Assembly (NCBI GenBank): GCA_035285595.1
Contig: JAYKGV010000061.1
Coordinates: 1 to 64,000, forward strand
Source of the DNA: VGJW01 sp035285595
GTDB lineage: Bacteria > Cyanobacteriota > Sericytochromatia > S15B-MN24 > VGJW01
Length of the DNA: 64,000 nt
Reading direction: 5' to 3'
The translations under genes were made by a program, and so were the position numbers. Below the pieces are notes generated by a model. It did not search any database and had not been told where the DNA came from. It worked only from the letters and a program-made list of their open reading frames with translations. Positions 59,644 to 64,000 of the stretch are shown here, piece after piece. Position 1 is the first letter of the stretch, and each line of letters opens with the position of its first letter.

Positions 59644-59672
59644 ATGCTAGGGTGCCGTCCGAGGGGCGTCAA
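59644..59672 (-). promoter_or_regulatory. Leaderless promoter of the typA-coaD operon
   Basis: On the minus strand TTGACG (59672-59667), 17 bases, then TAGCAT (59649-59644), then six bases and the typA ATG at 59637. Transcription is predicted to start at the A of the ATG. No Shine-Dalgarno sequence is visible. Confidence 0.6.
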
Positions 59673-59711
59673 ACGTGGCCCCCGGCCCGACTGCGGCGTC
59701 TGACAGGCCCG

Positions 59712-59720
59712 TGTTATGAT
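59712..59720 (+). promoter_or_regulatory. Extended -10 promoter, leaderless exported-protein gene
   Basis: TGTTATGAT matches an extended -10 (TGn plus TATGAT). It is followed by exactly six bases and the GTG at 59727, so the mRNA should begin at the start codon. No good -35 is visible. Confidence 0.5.
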
Positions 59721-59726
59721 GGTTGC

Positions 59727-60560
59727 GTGACGTTTTGTGAACTTACATCCCGGCTGGGGGCGCGTGCATCTGTCGTCCTCCTTGCGTGGCTCATCGGGGT
59801 CGCTCCGTTGCCCGCGTGGGCCCGGCCGGATCACGCGCTCCCCGCGTCCGGGTCTGCGCGAGGGCTCGAGGCCGCCCAGTTGCCTGGAGCCGATTGGCCG
59901 GAGGCGACGGTCGTGATCGGCGGAGCGTCGATGCTGCGCTTGACGGCTGCCGACGAGGCCCACCTGGCCAAGCGGCTCGCGGAGGTCCGGGCACGGTTGC
60001 GGGCGGCGGTGACCCGAGACGAGACGTTCAGGCCCTCCGGTTCCCTCAAGGTGCTAAGGTCTGGGCACGAGCCGCTCATCGGCCTCGGGCGCATGCCGAT
60101 CGTCACCGTGACGATCGTGGACGCTTCGAGAGTCCAGCGTCCGGCTTCCGATCTGGCCGAGCGTTGGATCGAGAGTCTTGGAGTCGCGATGAGCCGACTT
60201 CCCGTCGGTGACGCGTGGGACGAAGCTTGGTTTCGGGTCGAAAGACCCTCGGGTAAACCTTGGGAGCCCAGGTTGCTCGCCGCGGCCATCTTGGAGGTCG
60301 GAGAGCTGGTGCCCTTCGGGGGAACCGGGATTCGGGCCTCGCTGCACGGCCATTTGTTGCGTCTGACCGGCGAGGTGGCGAGCCTCGGGGAAAAACTGGC
60401 TCTTGGCCGGAACGCCCGCAATCTTCCCGGAGTGCGTGACATCGACAACCGCCTGCAGGTCCGCGGCGATGCTCCCGGCAAGGACCTCCCTCCGGAGGCC
60501 AACTGGCTGCCTGCGGCCACTTTGTCACCGGCAGGTCTCGCCACCGGGGGACATCGCTAG
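59727..60560 (+). CDS. Exported protein of unknown function
   Basis: A 277-residue protein with a GTG start at 59727 and a signal peptide (ASVVLLAWLIGVAPLPAWA). The mature part has strands and helices including VVIGGASMLRLTAADEAHLAKRL and VTVTIVDASRVQRPASDLAERW. A conserved-looking DEAHLA and a later GTGIRASLHGH were noted, but no family was recognised. It is directly followed (no gap) by the GGDEF/HD-GYP gene, so the two probably form an operon and could act together as an extracytoplasmic sensor and a signalling enzyme. Confidence 0.72.
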   Translation: MTFCELTSRLGARASVVLLAWLIGVAPLPAWARPDHALPASGSARGLEAAQLPGADWPEATVVIGGASMLRLTAADEAHLAKRLAEVRARLRAAVTRDETFRPSGSLKVLRSGHEPLIGLGRMPIVTVTIVDASRVQRPASDLAERWIESLGVAMSRLPVGDAWDEAWFRVERPSGKPWEPRLLAAAILEVGELVPFGGTGIRASLHGHLLRLTGEVASLGEKLALGRNARNLPGVRDIDNRLQVRGDAPGKDLPPEANWLPAATLSPAGLATGGHR

Positions 60561-63500
60561 ATGGCGGGGGATCCCGTCCGCGGCACGGGAACGCCGGCGC
60601 CCGCTCCGGTCGTCTCCGGGCCTTGGTCCCGACGCTACTTCGTGGCGGTCACTTCGGTCGGCTGGTTGCTCGCCGCGGGCTTCCTCGCGGATCTCATCTG
60701 GAAGGGCGAGGCCCTGCGGGCTCTTTCCGAACCGCTCCTTCTGCTGTTTCTCGCGCTCGGCCTGTTCTCCGAGTCCTTCCAGATTTCGTTGCCACGCGGA
60801 GGGCGCATGTCACCCTCTTTCGCCGTCTTCTTTTCCTGTTTGCTCGAACACGGGCCCTTTCCCACGCTGCTGGTGATTTTCGCTGGTGGATTAGGGGCGG
60901 CGCTGTTCCAGGCACGTCCGCTCGCGGCCGGACTCTTCAACACGGCGCAGTACGTCCTTGCGACCGTGGGAGCTCATCTCGTGCTGACGGCCGGGGGTCA
61001 TGTCCCCGCCGCCTGGCAGGCGACCTCGCCGGGGGTGTTCGCGGTCGCCGCGCTCGTTTTCGTGGGGCTGAACGCCGTGCTGGTCGACGGTTACTTCGCC
61101 ATCGAGCGGCGCCAATCCCTGTGGACCTTGCTTTGGCGCGACGATCGCTGGGAGTTCATCTTCACCTTGCTTCAGGCACCCATCGCCATCATGGTGCCGT
61201 GGCTTCTCCACACCTACGCCTGGCAGGTTTCCGCGTTGGTGCTCGTGCCGTTTCTCGCTTCGACGATCCTGTTCCTGCAGGTCATCCGAAGCCGACAGAT
61301 CCGTCGTGAGTTGGCCGAACGCAATACGTCGCTCGCCGAGGCGGTCGAAGGGTTGGATCGCACCAATCGGCAGCTGGCCCGGACCAACGAAGACCTCGAT
61401 GCAGCCAATCATCAGCTGGCCCGGACGATTTCCGATCTCGACGGGGCCAATCGTGAACTTCGCGTCCTTCACGGAGTAGCTTCGGCCATCTCGGGCAGTA
61501 CGGACCTTGCGGAGACCTTGCGCGAGATCGGTGCAGGCATTCGTCAGGTTTTCGATCCCGGCGCCTGCCTGCTAATCCTTGGCGACAAGGAGAGTGGCGA
61601 GCTTGCGCCTGTCGATCTCGACGGTCTTACACCTGCGGAAGGCACGCTCCCCGAAGGCTGGGTCCTGCGCGTGGCCAACTTGGTACAAGCCCGCGAGGAT
61701 GTTCTTCTGATCGAGGACCTGCGAGAGAGTGAGCTCGGTGAAGGGTTACCTCCGGGTATGCACGCGAGTTTGTTGGCCGCTCCGATCCGGACCGACGAGG
61801 GATTTGCCGGGCTTCTTTGTCTCCTCGACCCAGAGCCGGCGGCATTTTCCCCGCGCGAGGGCGAATTGCTGGCTACACTGGCCGCCCACGCGACTTTTGC
61901 GATCCGCAAGGCTCAGCTCTACCAAGCCACCCAGTTGCTGGCGATCACGGATGGCCTGACGGGTGTCTACAACCGGCGTTATCTTCAACGACAGCTTGAG
62001 TCTGAACTGCGACGTGCCTCCCGCCTCGGCCATGGCACCAGTGTCGTGTTGCTGGACGTCGATTTTTTCAAGGCCTTCAACGACTCCCATGGTCATCTCC
62101 TGGGCGACCAGGTCCTGCGTTCCCTCGCCCAGGTCTTGCGGGATTCGGTGCGAGAAACGGACGTGGTGGCACGCTACGGAGGCGAGGAGTTCGCCGTCAT
62201 CCTTCCGGAGACTCCCCTGGAAGCGGCGATGGCCGTGGTGGCCAGATTCCGCACCCGCCTTCGCCAGCATCCTTTCTGGGGGCGCAGCCAGACCCCCGTG
62301 CAGGTGACGGTCAGCATCGGCCTCTCCCACCACGTCACCAGTCGGACCACCGCCGACGAGCTGCTCGACCGGGCTGACCAGGCTCTTTACGCGGCCAAGC
62401 ACGGAGGACGAGACAGAGTCTTCGGGTGGGACTCCGAAGCCGAATCGCCGCTTCAGATGGCGTCTCCCGAGGCTGGCTCCCAGCCTCGCCAGCCCATACG
62501 GCAGTCGGCGGTTCTGGACAGGGGCCGCTGGGCCTCTTGGCTGGCCGAAGGCGTGGCGCCCGCTGCCCAGCGTTGCAGCCAAGCCATGCGGTTGTGCGGG
62601 GCGGTCGGCCAGATGGAAAACACGGCGGAAGTCCTGGCAGGTCAGGCACGCCAGCTCCTGCTTCTCCGTCTCGAAGCCGGGGCAGCGGAAGCAGGTGATC
62701 CCGAAGAGGCCGTTGCCTTCTATCAGGCGCTTCGGGCGGAGGCGGTGGGTTGGTTGACGGCGGGCATCTCCTTGACTCAGGCCGAGAACGTCATCTTGGT
62801 GCTGCTGGGAGCTTTCCAGGAGCACGTCCGGCACGGGCCCTTTTCCCCGCAGGACAAGTTGATCGTCCTGTCTGGTCTGGAATGGCTCTCCCGGCAATCC
62901 ATGCTGGCCCTGTCTCTTGTCTGGCATGAGAGCTACCAGCAGGCCAACAGGGATCTCCTGTTGCTCGAGCGGATGGATCGGGTGACCGGTGGTCTGGATC
63001 CGTGGCTCGAACAAGCTCTGGACGTCTTGCGCGAGGCCTTCGGGGGCTTGCCTGTCCTGCTCATGGCACGCGAGCCGGACGGCATGGTCCTCCGGGCCCG
63101 TTCGGGCGGAGACGGCGTCTGGCGCGTGCCCGCCGATGTGACCTGGCCCGAAGGCCTGGCCACGGCCGACGCGGCGTTCACGGTGTCCGCACCTTTCGGT
63201 GTCGGCGAGGAGGCCCGTGGGGAACTGATGCCCCAGGCTCTCGTTCTTCCCCTTCGTCACGAAGGTCAGCTGCTGGGGGCCGTGCTCGTGGGTTTGCGCG
63301 AGGGACGCAGGGTTGGCTCCCGTGAACGTCGCCTTGCGAGGACCGTCGCGGGTCGGGTGGCGTCGGCGCTCGGGCGCGCCCTGCTCGAGGAGCGGCGACA
63401 CGAAGCCTACCTTTCCGCCATCGGCGAGTTGGTGGGAAGTCTGGAGGCTCAGGACGGCTACGAGCAGGGGCATGCCCATTTCCTCGAGCACCTCACGGCT

Positions 63501-64000
63501 GAGATGGGTCGGCGGCTCGGCCTGCCGGATGGTGATCTCGAGGCGCTTGCCCTGGCCTCCCGCTTTCATGACCTCGGCAAGGTGGCGGTGCCTCCGCAAG
63601 TTCTCCACAAGCCGGGTACCCTCACCCCCGAAGAACGGGCTGTCGTGGAGGTCCATCCGGAGGTGGGTGCACGCCTGCTGGCCCCCGTGGCCCGTCAGCC
63701 CGCTGCTGTCGCGGCCATCCGTCACCACCACGAGCGCTTCGACGGCACGGGATACCCCGCGGGTCTCGCAGGCGAGCAGATCCCCTTGCTGGCGAGAATC
63801 CTGGCCGTGGCCGAGGCCTGGGATGGCATGACGTCTCCCAAGGCTTGGCGACCCGCCTTGCCCCCCGACCTTGCCCTGGCCGACATGCGAACGTCGGGAC
63901 ATTTCGATCCGGCGCTCCTCGATGCCTTGGCGGGGATGCTCGACGCCGGGGCGCTGATCCGGCACGGACGTTTGCCGCTGACGGGGTCTGCCCCTGTCTG
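60561..64000 (+). CDS. Membrane sensor with GAF, GGDEF, GAF and HD-GYP domains (cut by window end)
   Basis: An open frame of at least 1146 residues that runs off the window without a stop. N-terminal membrane helices (~30-225) lead to a coiled coil (~250-305), a GAF domain (~305-455), then an active-looking GGDEF (LTGVYNRRYL, LLDVDFFKAFNDSHG, GGEEF at 540-544). A canonical inhibitory site RETD (531-534) lies five residues before it. A linker and second GAF (~800-940) are followed by an HD-GYP domain (His1003-Asp1004 in FHDLGKVAVPP; HHHERFDGTGYP with GYP at 1064-1066). Both c-di-GMP synthesis and hydrolysis seem possible. The ATG follows the previous stop directly. Confidence 0.9.
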   Translation, partial: MAGDPVRGTGTPAPAPVVSGPWSRRYFVAVTSVGWLLAAGFLADLIWKGEALRALSEPLLLLFLALGLFSESFQISLPRGGRMSPSFAVFFSCLLEHGPFPTLLVIFAGGLGAALFQARPLAAGLFNTAQYVLATVGAHLVLTAGGHVPAAWQATSPGVFAVAALVFVGLNAVLVDGYFAIERRQSLWTLLWRDDRWEFIFTLLQAPIAIMVPWLLHTYAWQVSALVLVPFLASTILFLQVIRSRQIRRELAERNTSLAEAVEGLDRTNRQLARTNEDLDAANHQLARTISDLDGANRELRVLHGVASAISGSTDLAETLREIGAGIRQVFDPGACLLILGDKESGELAPVDLDGLTPAEGTLPEGWVLRVANLVQAREDVLLIEDLRESELGEGLPPGMHASLLAAPIRTDEGFAGLLCLLDPEPAAFSPREGELLATLAAHATFAIRKAQLYQATQLLAITDGLTGVYNRRYLQRQLESELRRASRLGHGTSVVLLDVDFFKAFNDSHGHLLGDQVLRSLAQVLRDSVRETDVVARYGGEEFAVILPETPLEAAMAVVARFRTRLRQHPFWGRSQTPVQVTVSIGLSHHVTSRTTADELLDRADQALYAAKHGGRDRVFGWDSEAESPLQMASPEAGSQPRQPIRQSAVLDRGRWASWLAEGVAPAAQRCSQAMRLCGAVGQMENTAEVLAGQARQLLLLRLEAGAAEAGDPEEAVAFYQALRAEAVGWLTAGISLTQAENVILVLLGAFQEHVRHGPFSPQDKLIVLSGLEWLSRQSMLALSLVWHESYQQANRDLLLLERMDRVTGGLDPWLEQALDVLREAFGGLPVLLMAREPDGMVLRARSGGDGVWRVPADVTWPEGLATADAAFTVSAPFGVGEEARGELMPQALVLPLRHEGQLLGAVLVGLREGRRVGSRERRLARTVAGRVASALGRALLEERRHEAYLSAIGELVGSLEAQDGYEQGHAHFLEHLTAEMGRRLGLPDGDLEALALASRFHDLGKVAVPPQVLHKPGTLTPEERAVVEVHPEVGARLLAPVARQPAAVAAIRHHHERFDGTGYPAGLAGEQIPLLARILAVAEAWDGMTSPKAWRPALPPDLALADMRTSGHFDPALLDALAGMLDAGALIRHGRLPLTGSAPV

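Noticed and set aside
61746..63965. 739-residue open frame on the minus strand
   Set aside because: The plus strand encodes intact GGDEF, GAF and HD-GYP domains over the same bases. The antisense frame has no recognisable motif.
1..64000. CRISPR arrays, insertion sequences, phage genes, tRNA or rRNA genes
   Set aside because: I looked for regularly spaced repeats, transposase or integrase motifs and tRNA-like cloverleaves in the gaps and found none that I can support.

Overview
The window is 64 kb of high-GC, densely packed bacterial chromosome. I see no rRNA, tRNA, insertion sequence, prophage or CRISPR array. The organism is probably an aerobic, diderm, non-photosynthetic bacterium. It has a heme A synthase, a membrane acyl-CoA dehydrogenase (FadE), many lipoproteins, a class A penicillin-binding protein, and an SLH-domain protein with a glycine-rich C-terminus that looks like an outer-membrane barrel. 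SLH-porins, a BtpA-family protein and a YqeG phosphatase together suggest a relative of Cyanobacteriota such as Sericytochromatia. That placement is inference; no phylogenetic marker gene is present to settle it.

Layout. 0.2-4 kb: exported amine oxidase, family-2 glycosyltransferase, propeller lipoprotein. 4.2-7.4 kb: a tetR-fadE operon with a clear promoter/operator. 7.5-12.2 kb: a membrane-anchored protein of unknown function, malQ and a YhiN-type flavoprotein on the minus strand, then an esterase. 12.2-21.7 kb: lipoprotein, murI, then a forward run of degenerate GGDEF protein, holB, ricT, btpA, a cyclase-ATPase-TPR regulator, a tiny lipoprotein and tgt. 21.7-25.9 kb (minus): ctaA and three membrane or exported proteins including DUF445. 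26-29 kb: lipoprotein, MFS transporter, diacylglycerol-kinase-like protein. 29-37.5 kb: a lipid or small-molecule island. A BtaA-like gene lies opposite a five-gene, stop/start-overlapping operon (UbiA-like, dikinase-like, GNAT, AMP ligase, SRPBCC), followed by a convergent thioesterase.

37.6-47.7 kb: subtilase, a PRC-MgtE_N-CBS protein coupled to an Nramp-related transporter, several exported proteins of unknown function, the SLH protein, a stand-alone Lon N-domain protein and a YtxH protein, ending in a bidirectional terminator. 47.7-54.8 kb: an ATP-grasp enzyme with a histone-like tail and an FKBP (minus), then hisC, yqeG, purine nucleoside phosphorylase and PBP1A. 54.8-59.6 kb (minus): a six-gene operon from typA through coaD. 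59.7-64 kb: an exported protein and a large GGDEF/HD-GYP sensor cut by the window end.

Themes. Translational coupling through ATGA, GTGA, TTGA or TGATG junctions is very common and defines the operons. Several genes have a -10 hexamer only 6-7 bases before the start codon, which suggests leaderless mRNAs. Cyclic-nucleotide signalling is prominent: one probable c-di-GMP receptor, one bifunctional c-di-GMP enzyme and one class III cyclase. The most novel-looking locus is the operon at 30.3-37.1 kb, centred on a dikinase-like enzyme that lacks a PEP-binding barrel.
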